Below are positions 7,008-14,681 of a stretch of DNA of 64,000 nt, one piece after another. The notes under the pieces are model-generated. The model saw nothing but the letters and a program-made list of their open reading frames with translations, did no database searches and was not told the origin of the DNA. The position numbers and the translations under genes are program-made. The first letter of the stretch is position 1, and every line of letters begins with the position of its first letter. Source of the stretch: an uncultured Myxococcales bacterium (GTDB taxonomy: Bacteria; Myxococcota; Myxococcia; Myxococcales; Myxococcaceae); NCBI GenBank assembly GCA_937980205.1, contig CALJKW010000026.1, forward strand, positions 1 to 64,000, read 5' to 3'.

Positions 7008-8627
7008 TCACCGGCACTCTCCGCTCGCGGTGTGGCACGTCGTGCCGCCCGGGCAGAACGAGCCGGAGCTCGAGCAGCCGCAGAGGCCCGAGTTGCCGTG
7101 GCACGCGCTGCCGCTCGGGCACGTCGAGCTTCCCGTGCAGTAGCAGTAGCCCTGCGTCGGGTGGCAGGTGAAGCCCGTCGCGCAGCCGCCCGCCGCGAGG
7201 CAGTTCGGCTGGCACCAGCCGCTGAACGTGTCGCACTTGTCGGGCGCGCAGACCGACGGGTTGTCGTAGCAGTCGGGCACGCACACGCCCTTGCCGGGGC
7301 CGCCCGCGGTGTTGCACACGTAGCCCTGCCGGCACTGCGAGTTCGTCGTGCAGCTCTTCATGCACACGTATGCGAGGCCGACGTTCGCGACGAGGAACGG
7401 AGACATCGCGTCCTGGCTGCACGCCGAGCCCGCGGGGCAGCTCGCCGCGCACGAGCTCGCCATCGCGCCGTAGTAGCAGTAGCCGCCGGGCCAGCCGGAG
7501 CCGGCGGTGCGGCAGTGGCCGCCCGCTCCGCAGTCGGCGTCGTTCACGCACGTGCCGCCCGGGTTCACCGGCGCCGCGGCGCACGCGCCGTTCGTGCACG
7601 TCTGCGTCCCCGGGCACACCGTGCCGCACGCGCCGCAGTTGTTCTTGTCGGTCTGCGTGTTGGTGCAGGTGCCGTTGCAGCGCTGTTGGCCCGACGGGCA
7701 GTTCGCCTGGCACATGCCGTTGAGGCAGCTCATGCCGCTGGCGCACGCGTTGTTGCACGCACCGCAGTGCATGTTGTTCGTCTGGCGGTCGACGCACGCG
7801 CCGCCGCACTCGAACGTGTTGCCGGCGCAGGCGCACTGGCTGTTCACGCAGGTGCGGCCGCCGCCGCAGGCGTTGTTGCAGGCGCCGCAGTGCGCGGTCG
7901 ACGTCTTCGTGTCGACGCACTGGCCGTTGCAGTCCACCGTGCCCGCGGGGCACGTGCAGCCGCCCGAGGAGCACGTCTTGCCGCCGCTGCACGCGTTGTT
8001 GCACGCGCCGCAGTGGGCGTTGTTCGTCTGCGTGTCGACGCAGGCGCCGCCGCAGTTCATCGGCGGGTTCACGCAGTCGGTGACGCACTGGCCGTTCTGG
8101 CACGCCTTGTTCATGCCGCACGCCACGCCGCAGGCGCCGCAGTTGTTCGGGTCGGTCTGGAAGTCGATGCAGGTGCCGCCGTCTCCGCCGCAGCGGCGGG
8201 CCTCGGGGCAGCGGCACTGGCCGCTCTGGCAGACGAAGTCGTTGTCGCAGGTCGCCTGCTCGTCGACGACGCCGTCGCAGTCGTTGTCGCGGCCGTCGCA
8301 CGTCTCGACGGCGCTCGAGTCCTTCGTGCAGGTGCACAGCGTGCCCGCCCCGGGAACCGCGTCACACGCCCACGCGGCGGGACACGACGCCTGCGAGGTG
8401 CAGGCCTGGGTACAGACGCCCGAGGCGAGGCAGAAGCTCGAGTTGCAGTCCGAGTTGCGCGTGCACGGCGCGCCGAGCTGCCCCGAGATGGGGCCGGTGG
8501 TTCCGCCCCCCGTGCCACCCATGCCGCCGCCCTCGCCGCCGGAGCCTCCGTCGGTGGAGCTGCTCCCTCCCGAGCACGCCGCGACCACGAGCCAACCCAG
8601 ACAACCCAGCGCCTTCAAACGAGACAT
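7008..8627 (-). CDS. Cys-rich repeat lipoprotein with Stig1-like and MopE-like motifs
   Basis: 539 residues. Start ATG 8627 has a good ribosome site (GAGGGAGAA) 5 bp ahead and opens a lipoprotein signal (LVVAACSG). A Gly-Ser linker follows. The body is a string of cysteine modules: one MopE-type element (CDGRDNDCDGVVDE, ~residue 108), then about five modules with the NCGACG or HCGACNNAC core spaced ~40 residues, resembling Stig1-type repeats, and a C-terminal series of less regular Cys motifs. Likely an extracellular, heavily disulfide-bonded surface protein; ligand unknown. It is the second gene of an operon with 8639-9685 (11 bp gap). Confidence 0.85.
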   Translation of the reverse strand: MSRLKALGCLGWLVVAACSGGSSSTDGGSGGEGGGMGGTGGGTTGPISGQLGAPCTRNSDCNSSFCLASGVCTQACTSQASCPAAWACDAVPGAGTLCTCTKDSSAVETCDGRDNDCDGVVDEQATCDNDFVCQSGQCRCPEARRCGGDGGTCIDFQTDPNNCGACGVACGMNKACQNGQCVTDCVNPPMNCGGACVDTQTNNAHCGACNNACSGGKTCSSGGCTCPAGTVDCNGQCVDTKTSTAHCGACNNACGGGRTCVNSQCACAGNTFECGGACVDRQTNNMHCGACNNACASGMSCLNGMCQANCPSGQQRCNGTCTNTQTDKNNCGACGTVCPGTQTCTNGACAAAPVNPGGTCVNDADCGAGGHCRTAGSGWPGGYCYYGAMASSCAASCPAGSACSQDAMSPFLVANVGLAYVCMKSCTTNSQCRQGYVCNTAGGPGKGVCVPDCYDNPSVCAPDKCDTFSGWCQPNCLAAGGCATGFTCHPTQGYCYCTGSSTCPSGSACHGNSGLCGCSSSGSFCPGGTTCHTASGECR

Positions 8628-8638
8628 TGCGTTCTCCC

Positions 8639-9685
8639 TCACTTGCAGCACAAAGAGCCGAGCCGGCAGTCGGCGTTGCTCTGACACGCGCATTCGCCGC
8701 AGACGCCGGCGTTGCAGCACTCACCCGCGGTGCAGTCGTTCGCGCCCGCGCACGGGCACTTGCCGCAGGTGCCGTTCGGCAGGCAGCACTGGCCCGCGGT
8801 GCAGTCGGCGTTGCGCATGCACGCGCAGGCGCCGCAGCTCCCGTCGGCGAGGCAGCACTGGCCCGCCATGCACTGGGCGTTGCCGGTGCACGCGCACTCG
8901 CCGCACTTCCCGTCCGGGTGGCAGCACTTGCCGGCGGTGCAGTCGTTGCGGCTCGTGCACTTGCACTCGCCGCACTTGCCGTCGGCGCCGCAGCACTGGC
9001 CGGCGAGGCAGTCGCCCGGGCCCTGGCACTTGCAGGCGCCGCACTTGCCGTCGGCGCCGCAGCACTGACCGGCGCTGCAGTCGCCCGGGCCGGTGCAGGC
9101 GCACGGGCCGCAGACTCCGCCGGGGCCGCAGCACTGGCCTGCGGTGCACTGCGTGTTGCTGGTGCAGCCGCAGGGGCCGCAGGCGCCGTCGACTCCACAG
9201 CACTCGCCCGCGCGGCAGTCGCCGGGGCCCTGGCACTTGCACGGGCCGCACTTGCCGTCGGCGCCGCAGCACTGCCCCGCGCTGCAGTCGGAGCTCGAGG
9301 TGCAGCCGCACTCTCCGCACTTGCCGCCGACACAGCACTGGCCCGCGAGGCAGGAGTCGTTGCTCGTGCACGCGCACGCTCCGCAGGTGCCGCCGTTGCA
9401 GCACTCTCCCGCGCGGCAGTCGTTGTTGTTGGTGCACGCGCAGGGCTTGCAGCGCTTGTCGGTGCCGCAGCACTCGCCGGCGCGACAGTCGGCGCTCGAG
9501 CGGCAGCACGGCTGGCAGGTCTTGTCGGCGGCGCAGCAGGTCCCGGCGCCGCAGTCGGCGTCGCTGCAGCACTGCGCGGGGGCGCAGAAGACCGCCTGCG
9601 GCAGGGGGCCGGCGTCCGGAGGCCCCATGTTGGTGGAGCAGGCTGCGGCGCACAGCAGCGCGGCGAAGAGGGCGGGGCGAGGCAT
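8639..9685 (-). CDS. Lipoprotein made of 14 tandem Cys-rich repeats
   Basis: 348 residues. The signal peptide ends in a lipobox (LLCAAACS). Almost the whole mature protein is a tandem array of 14 units of about 22 residues with the pattern DC-x-AG-x-CC-x(3-4)-CG-x-C-x-C (for example DCSAGQCCGADGKCG). Each unit has six cysteines, including an adjacent CC pair. The regularity implies a rod of disulfide-linked modules on the outer surface. I know no assigned function for this repeat. The corresponding DNA is strongly periodic at ~66-69 bp, a substrate for expansion or contraction. First gene of the operon with 7008-8627. Confidence 0.85.
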   Translation of the reverse strand: MPRPALFAALLCAAACSTNMGPPDAGPLPQAVFCAPAQCCSDADCGAGTCCAADKTCQPCCRSSADCRAGECCGTDKRCKPCACTNNNDCRAGECCNGGTCGACACTSNDSCLAGQCCVGGKCGECGCTSSSDCSAGQCCGADGKCGPCKCQGPGDCRAGECCGVDGACGPCGCTSNTQCTAGQCCGPGGVCGPCACTGPGDCSAGQCCGADGKCGACKCQGPGDCLAGQCCGADGKCGECKCTSRNDCTAGKCCHPDGKCGECACTGNAQCMAGQCCLADGSCGACACMRNADCTAGQCCLPNGTCGKCPCAGANDCTAGECCNAGVCGECACQSNADCRLGSLCCK

Positions 9686-9764
9686 CGGGTGCGGGCAAGA
9701 CAGGCCTCGGGCGATTTGTTGCGCGGCCCCGTGTCGATTTTCTTCGGCTAGGCTTTTCGGCCGG

Positions 9765-10505
9765 ATGCTCGGGGTTCTTCTCGCGGTGGCGCTGGCGGCG
9801 ACGGAGGTCGAGCGGGCCGCCGACGCCCACTTCAACCGCGGCGTCGCGCTCGCCGGGCGAGGCGACTACCGCGCGGCCCTGGTCGAGTTCGAGGAGGCGT
9901 ACCGGCTCGCTCCCGCGTGGCAGGTGCTGTTCAACCTCGGGGTCGTGCGCGAGAAGCTCGGCGAGCCCGTCGCCGCCCTCGAGGCCTTCGAGGCGTACCT
10001 GGATCAGGGCGGGCCGAAGGTCCCGCGCGAGAAGGCCAAGGTGGTCGAGCAGGAGCTCTCCACGCTGCGCCGCGAGGTCGGCGAGCTGGTGGTGCGGGTC
10101 GAGGGCACGGCCGCGGTCGTCGAGGTCGACGGCCTCGTCCGCGAGCGCACGCCGCTGTACGTGCTGCCCGGGCGGCACGCGGTGGTCGCGCGGCGGGACG
10201 GGCAGGAGGCGCGCGCCGAGGTCGAGGTGCACAAGGGCGACCGCGTGGTGGTGGCGTTGGTGGTGCCGGCGGCGCCTGCCGTCGTCGAGGAGCCGTCGAA
10301 GCCGGTGGTCCTCGTGCCGGAGCCGGCCAAGGCGGAGCCCGAGCCGGTGGTCGTTGTTCCGCCGCCCATCGTCGAGGTCGCGAAGCCCTGGTACCAGCGC
10401 TGGTACGTGTGGACCGTCGTCGGCGTCGTCGCCGCTGGGAGCGTCACCGCGGTCGCGATTGCTGCGAAGCGCCCGGGCTACGACGTGCGCGTCGACGTGC
10501 CGTGA
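9765..10505 (+). CDS. TPR protein with C-terminal membrane segment
   Basis: 246 residues starting at ATG 9765 with a signal-like start (MLGVLLAVALAA). Residues ~15-85 contain two TPR motifs (AHFNRGVALAGRGDYRAALVEF and VLFNLGVVREKLGEPVAALEAF, given here by their first residues). Residues ~105-165 form a beta-rich PEGA-like domain (VEVDGLVRERTPLYVLPGRH). A Pro/Val/Glu linker follows, then a transmembrane helix (WTVVGVVAAGSVTAVAIAA) near the C-terminus. Myxobacteria hold many such TPR-PEGA proteins; the role is probably envelope scaffolding. It ends at a bidirectional terminator. Confidence 0.8.
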   Translation: MLGVLLAVALAATEVERAADAHFNRGVALAGRGDYRAALVEFEEAYRLAPAWQVLFNLGVVREKLGEPVAALEAFEAYLDQGGPKVPREKAKVVEQELSTLRREVGELVVRVEGTAAVVEVDGLVRERTPLYVLPGRHAVVARRDGQEARAEVEVHKGDRVVVALVVPAAPAVVEEPSKPVVLVPEPAKAEPEPVVVVPPPIVEVAKPWYQRWYVWTVVGVVAAGSVTAVAIAAKRPGYDVRVDVP

Positions 10506-10509
10506 TCGA

Positions 10510-10562
10510 CATCAGAAAGAAGCATCTGGTCCGGTAGCCGGACACTTTCCTTCTTTCTGATG
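10510..10562. terminator. Nested inverted repeat, likely bidirectional terminator
   Basis: Arms of 13 bp (10510-10522 CATCAGAAAGAAG and its exact complement at 10550-10562) enclose a second perfect 6-bp hairpin (GTCCGG-TAG-CCGGAC, 10529-10543). The outer stem is A/T-richer than its surroundings and gives pyrimidine runs on either strand. It lies exactly between two convergent genes, so transcription termination from both sides is the simplest role. Confidence 0.75.
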
Positions 10563-10574
10563 GGGTCGAGGTGC

Positions 10575-11891
10575 TCACTTCCCGTACGGGCTCTCGGCGT
10601 CGAGCGAGAGGCCGGGCTTCTTCTCCACGACCGGCTTCGGCTTCGGCGTGGGCGCTGGCGACGGACGTGGCTCGGTCTCTGCGACGACGACGGGCTCGGG
10701 CGGCGGCGGTGGTGCAGGCTTCGGCGGCTCGGCGACGACGACGACCGCCGGCGGTGGAGCGGCCATCGCCGGAGCCGGCACCGGCTGCGCGTTCCACGCG
10801 AGCACCGCGGCAGCCGCGGTGAGCGCGACGGCGCCCACGCGCGCGAGGAGCCTCGTCCGCCGGTGCGCGCGCTCGCCGTCCTCCAGCGCCGCCAGCAGCG
10901 CGTGCATCGAAGCGAAGCGGTCGGCCGGCTTCGGGCTCAGGCCGCGCAGCACGACGCGCCGCAGCCACGAGGGCACGCGGCGGCCCGAGACGGGAGCCAG
11001 CACCGCGCCCTTGAGCATCGCCTCGGAGAGCTCGCGCACGTTGGCGCCGGCGAACGGCCGCACGCCGTAGAGCGCCTCGTACAGCGAGACGCAGAAGCTG
11101 AACTGATCCGACCGCGCGTCGACCTCTCCCGACGCGTGCTCCGGAGACATGTACACCGGCGTCCCCACGAAGGTGCCGCTCTGCGTGAGCGAGCCATCGG
11201 CCTGAGACGCAGAGGTCTCGGTCCAGCGCGCGAGGCCGAAGTCCGTCACGCGCACGCGGCCGTCGTCGCCGATGAGCACGTTGTCCGGCTTGAAGTCGCG
11301 GTGAACGATGCCGGCCGCGTGCGCCGCTGCGAGGCCGCGCGCCGCGGCGCGAAAGGGCTCGAGCACCTCGCGCCAGCTGCGCAGCTCCGCGGAGGCCCAC
11401 TTGCGCAGCGTGGTGCCCTCGACGAGCTCCATGGCGAGGAAGATGACTCCGTCGAGCTCGCGCGCTTCGTAGATGGGCAGCACGTTGACGTGAGAGAGCC
11501 GCGCCATCGCGCGCGCCTCGCGGAGCAGCCGCTGCTTCATCGCTCCACCGGTGCGGCGCAGGACTTTCAGCGCCACGTTGCGGCCGAGCTGGCGGTCGCG
11601 CGCGGCGTACACGAGGCTCATGCCGCCGCTGCCGATGTGTCTCAGCACCTCGAACTGTCCGAGCACCTGGCCGGGCGCGAGGGTCATGCCGCGGTCGCCT
11701 TCGGCGAGGGTCTCGGGAGTCTCGGTCGAGGCCTCGCGGGAGTCGGCCTCGGCCTGGGCGAGCGCGCCGACCCACTTGCGGCACCTCTCGCAGCTGTCGA
11801 GGTGCGCGTGCGCGGCCTTCGCCTCGCCGCCGGAGAGCCGGCCGGTGGCCAGCTCGAAGGCGAGCTCTTCTTGAAGGCACTGCTCGACCAT
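10575..11891 (-). CDS. Ser/Thr protein kinase with N-terminal anti-sigma-type zinc finger
   Basis: 438 residues. Residues 1-40 form a zf-HC2 anti-sigma-like zinc site: Cys5, then HLDSCERC giving His30, Cys34, Cys37. A linker leads to a complete Hanks-type kinase (residues ~80-340): glycine loop GSGGMSLVY, catalytic Lys in VALKV (~109), HRDFKPDN, DFG, and the activation-segment GTPVYMSPE. A C-terminal transmembrane helix (RVGAVALTAAAAVLAW) is followed by a Pro/Ala-rich extracytoplasmic tail, so the kinase faces the cytoplasm. It is divergent from a gmx1 sigma factor 69 bp away. The context suggests that the finger or the kinase controls that sigma factor; this is inference. All catalytic residues are present. 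Confidence 0.92.
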   Translation of the reverse strand: MVEQCLQEELAFELATGRLSGGEAKAAHAHLDSCERCRKWVGALAQAEADSREASTETPETLAEGDRGMTLAPGQVLGQFEVLRHIGSGGMSLVYAARDRQLGRNVALKVLRRTGGAMKQRLLREARAMARLSHVNVLPIYEARELDGVIFLAMELVEGTTLRKWASAELRSWREVLEPFRAAARGLAAAHAAGIVHRDFKPDNVLIGDDGRVRVTDFGLARWTETSASQADGSLTQSGTFVGTPVYMSPEHASGEVDARSDQFSFCVSLYEALYGVRPFAGANVRELSEAMLKGAVLAPVSGRRVPSWLRRVVLRGLSPKPADRFASMHALLAALEDGERAHRRTRLLARVGAVALTAAAAVLAWNAQPVPAPAMAAPPPAVVVVAEPPKPAPPPPPEPVVVAETEPRPSPAPTPKPKPVVEKKPGLSLDAESPYGK

Positions 11892-11960
11892 GACGAGGGA
11901 CTCTCGTGCCTGACCCCGGAGCAGGCCAGCAGGTGCAGGTTTCGAGGTAGCTTCGAACCC

Positions 11961-12740
11961 GTGAGCGCGGACTTGGACGCCGCCATGGAAGCGGCGCGGG
12001 CGAAGTGGCCGAAGCTCGCGGTGAACCGCGCGGAATTCCGGGCCCGGCTGGCTGCGGCGGGGGCCCGGGCGCTGCCGAACGCGGCGGACCTGTACCTCGC
12101 CCACGCGTGCCAGGGCGCAGACCCTCCGGCGATTCGCGAGCTGTCGCGCCTGGTGGAGGGGCAGGTGCAGCACGCGGTGCGGCGGCTGAGCCAGGATCAG
12201 GCGTTCACGCAGGACGTGAGCCAGCAGCTGCTCTCGAAGCTGCTCGTCGCGAGCGAGGGAGACCGGCCGAAGATCGAGACGTACTCCGGCCGAGGCACGC
12301 TCGAGGCGTGGCTGCGAGCGGCGGCGGTGCGCACGGCGCTCAACATGCTCGAGGCGCTGAAGTCGCAGTCGAGCCTGGACGCGAACCTGGCGGTGGCGAG
12401 CCGCGGAGGTTCGGACCCCGAGCTCGCGCACGTCCGGCGCCGCTACGGGAAGGCGATGAAGGGGGCGGTCGAGTCGGCGCTGAAGCACCTCGAGGTCGAC
12501 GACCGCAACGTGCTGCGCTTCTACTTCGTCGACGGGCTGACGGTGGATCAGATCGCCAGGCTGCGCGGCGTGCACAAGTCGACGGTCTCGCGGCTGATCG
12601 CGCGCGTGCGCACGAAGCTGCTCGAGCAGGTGAAGGACGAGGTCGCCGAGGTCGCGAACGCGCGGCGAGAGGAGCTCAGCTCGGTGCTGCGCGCCATCGT
12701 GAGTCAGCTCGACGTGAGCCTCGAGCGGGCGCTGCGCTGA
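11961..12740 (+). CDS. RNA polymerase sigma factor, Sig-70 gmx1 (Myxococcales) family
   Basis: 259 residues from GTG 11961. It has the layout of TIGR03001 (Sig-70_gmx1): an N-terminal extension (DLYLAHACQGADPPAIRELS), a sigma region 2-like segment (VSQQLLSKLLV, the YSGRGTLEAWLRAAAVRTALN helix begins the -10 binding part) and a region 4 helix-turn-helix (LTVDQIARLRGVHKSTVSRLIARVR, cited by its parts). Such ECF-like factors are paired with kinases in Myxococcota. The divergently oriented zinc-finger kinase next door is the likely partner. No classical membrane anti-sigma gene is adjacent. It converges tightly with the following gene (stop codons adjoin). Confidence 0.88.
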   Translation: MSADLDAAMEAARAKWPKLAVNRAEFRARLAAAGARALPNAADLYLAHACQGADPPAIRELSRLVEGQVQHAVRRLSQDQAFTQDVSQQLLSKLLVASEGDRPKIETYSGRGTLEAWLRAAAVRTALNMLEALKSQSSLDANLAVASRGGSDPELAHVRRRYGKAMKGAVESALKHLEVDDRNVLRFYFVDGLTVDQIARLRGVHKSTVSRLIARVRTKLLEQVKDEVAEVANARREELSSVLRAIVSQLDVSLERALR

Positions 12741-14249
12741 TCAGCGGCGCCCGCGGACGATGAGGCCTCCGACGATGCCGCCGCTCGAGTTGAGCTGCTG
12801 CCCGGCCGCGAGCCACGTGTTCGGGTCGGCGGCCGTCACGTCGTAGACGTTGAAGAAGGGCGCGACGGCGGGAAGAGCGCCCCAGCTGCCGCCGTCGAAG
12901 CGCAGCGTGGCGAACGCCATCGCGTCATCGCCCATCGCGTAGAGCTCGCCGAGGTCGTCGCCGCCGATGGTGCGCAGCTTCGGCGACGGGGTCTGGTCGT
13001 AGCGCAGCGCGAAGCCGGCGTCGGGCAGGTACTCGGCGATTCTCCTCCCGTCGCCGGCGATGAACGTGCGGCCGCCGGCGGTGTGCACCGCCGCCCAGTT
13101 CGTGATGCTGCCGTTGAAGCCCGGGCCCGAGACCACGAGGGCGTCGGCGCCGCCGTCCGGGAAGAAGCGCGCGAGTCGCCCGAAGCCGCCGGCGACGACG
13201 GTGCCGTCGGCGAGCACCGCGCAGTCGAAGAGCGTGCCGGTGCCGGGAGCGCTCGCGACGGCGGTCCACGTGCTGCCGGTGCGGGCGTAGAGCGTGCCGT
13301 CGAGCGCGGCGTTGTTTCCGCTGGCGAAGAAGCGAGCGCCGTCGGTGCACAGGCGCGTGAGCCGGTCGCCGCCGGGGTTCGCGACGGGGAACGCCTGCCA
13401 GCTCGCGGCCGTGAAGCAGTTGCTGGAGCCGAGGTCACACTCGTAGACCTGTGAGGCCTGCAGCACCGCGATGCGGCGCGGCGCGCGCGTGAGCTCGAGG
13501 TCGTCGAAGGACTCGCTCGTGCCGTCGCCGACCACCGGCGCCCACGCGGCGCCTCCGTCGGAGTGCAAGATGACGTTGACGGGGTTCGTGTTCGAGCGCG
13601 CGGCGGCCCACGCGTCGTTCGGTGAGAACGCGCGGACGGCGGCGACGAGCCGCACGCCGGCGGGGGTCGCCGTCGGGGTCCAGGTGAGCGCGCCGCCGTC
13701 GCTGGTGGCGACGACGGTGCCGCCGCCGGAGCCGCCGGTGCCTCCGGCTCCGCCTGAACCGCCTGCCGTGCCACCGCCACCGGAACCACCTGCGGAGCCG
13801 CCGCCAGCGGAGCCGCCTGCCATGCCGCCGCCGGTTGAGCCACCTGCAGTGCCTCCGCCGAGGCCTCCGCCGGCACCGCCGCCTGCTCCGCCTCCGCTGC
13901 TGGCGCACGGCGCGGGTGTTCCGCACGACGAGCAGCCGGTCACGTGCGGCGGGCGAGATGGATCCAACGAGACGTCGAACGTCGAGCGGGCGCCGTCGTA
14001 CGGCACGACGAAGGCATCGCACCGGGAAGCGATGGTCCACTCCATTCGCAGCGACTGCGCGCTCTTCACGAAGACGCCGACCGACCGCTCGAGCGCTCCG
14101 GGCGCATCCGCGAAGGGCCGCACCGTCGCGCAGGTCTCGCAGGCCTTCAGCGTGACGTCGTCGCCCGCGCGCGGCCTCGAGACGTGCACGATGAGCGACG
14201 CCTCGTCGCAGGCGCAGAACACCAGCGCGACGGCGAGCACGCGTCGCAT
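12741..14249 (-). CDS. Lipoprotein with Gly-rich linker and propeller-like body
   Basis: 502 residues from ATG 14249 (a GTG at 14252 is an alternative). Signal and lipobox (ALVFCAC). Residues ~15-105 form a small Cys-containing domain (ACETCATVR, GCSSCGTPAPC). Residues ~108-165 are an almost pure Gly/Ser/Thr linker. The remaining ~330 residues have repeated WxxV and strand patterns with G-D-G turns (VRLVAAVRAFSPNDAWAAA, FASGNNAALDGTLY), typical of uncharacterised myxobacterial propeller lipoproteins. Function unknown. The ATG overlaps the stop of a 37-codon upstream ORF (TGATG), so translation is probably coupled. Confidence 0.8.
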   Translation of the reverse strand: MRRVLAVALVFCACDEASLIVHVSRPRAGDDVTLKACETCATVRPFADAPGALERSVGVFVKSAQSLRMEWTIASRCDAFVVPYDGARSTFDVSLDPSRPPHVTGCSSCGTPAPCASSGGGAGGGAGGGLGGGTAGGSTGGGMAGGSAGGGSAGGSGGGGTAGGSGGAGGTGGSGGGTVVATSDGGALTWTPTATPAGVRLVAAVRAFSPNDAWAAARSNTNPVNVILHSDGGAAWAPVVGDGTSESFDDLELTRAPRRIAVLQASQVYECDLGSSNCFTAASWQAFPVANPGGDRLTRLCTDGARFFASGNNAALDGTLYARTGSTWTAVASAPGTGTLFDCAVLADGTVVAGGFGRLARFFPDGGADALVVSGPGFNGSITNWAAVHTAGGRTFIAGDGRRIAEYLPDAGFALRYDQTPSPKLRTIGGDDLGELYAMGDDAMAFATLRFDGGSWGALPAVAPFFNVYDVTAADPNTWLAAGQQLNSSGGIVGGLIVRGRR

Positions 14250-14362
14250 CACGTACGGGGGGCCAGCGCGGCGAAGTCGGCGGCGATTCGCTGAAGCATG
14301 AGCGGTGCGCTCGTCGCGAGCTCCGCTGCGCGAATGACGTGCTCGAGGTCAGCGCGCTTCAT
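14249..14362 (-). CDS. 37-residue coupled ORF, possible remnant of a nucleotidyltransferase gene
   Basis: The ATG at 14362 lies inside the end of the preceding gene (14-bp overlap) and the TGA overlaps the next gene's ATG (TGATG). It encodes MKRADLEHVIRAAELATSAP followed by 17 more residues (ending FAALAPRT). The opening resembles, from memory, the N-terminus of DUF6036-type nucleotidyltransferases of actinobacteria and myxobacteria, after which the nucleotidyltransferase core is missing. It may be a deletion remnant or a genuine small leader peptide; coupling on both sides argues it is translated. Confidence 0.45.
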   Translation of the reverse strand: MKRADLEHVIRAAELATSAPLMLQRIAADFAALAPRT

Positions 14363-14663
14363 CGCCGGTCGCCTGGGCCAGCACCTGCCAGCGTTCCTTG
14401 GGGCTCAACGCACCGGCGAACGGGCTGCACTGCCGGAGGTCGCGCATGCCCTCGCTGTCTTCGACCAGTCGCCGGCGGAGCAGCTCCTGCGACCCGGCGA
14501 GCAGGTCGCGCCAGGCTTCGGCCCAGGGGCGCGCGACGCTCTCGTCCTCGAGCCAGCGCGCAACCCTGGCCTGCGCCACACCGACGAGAGACGCATCGAG
14601 GCGCTCGGCGACGGCGCGGTGCAACGCGATACTCCGCAGCTCTGCGTCCCGGTGCGACCTCAC
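14349..14663 (-). CDS. Small helical protein, possible toxin-antitoxin-type partner
   Basis: 104 residues from GTG 14663. Entirely helical by composition, no signal: RSIALHRAVAERLDASLVG..., ARVARWLEDESVARPWAEAW, LRQCSPFAGALSPKERW (listed as separate fragments). I recall this fold pattern, ending in the RQ-x-SPFAG-x-L motif, in genes placed directly upstream of DUF6036 nucleotidyltransferases, where the pair looks like a two-gene toxin-antitoxin unit. Here the downstream partner is reduced to 37 codons. Family assignment is from memory and should be treated as tentative; coding status is well supported by the overlap and codon use. Confidence 0.65.
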   Translation of the reverse strand: MRSHRDAELRSIALHRAVAERLDASLVGVAQARVARWLEDESVARPWAEAWRDLLAGSQELLRRRLVEDSEGMRDLRQCSPFAGALSPKERWQVLAQATGDEAR

Positions 14664-14681
14664 GCGGCAACTATAGGGGCC

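Noticed and set aside
8640..9600. Regular ~66-bp repeats as a CRISPR array
   Set aside because: The repeats are continuous coding sequence with varying units and no unique spacers; no cas gene is present.
7032..10560. Long plus-strand open frames with Arg/Ala-, Pro/Gln- and Cys-rich products
   Set aside because: They mirror the repeat genes on the opposite strand; high GC keeps other frames open. The real genes have signal peptides and ribosome sites.
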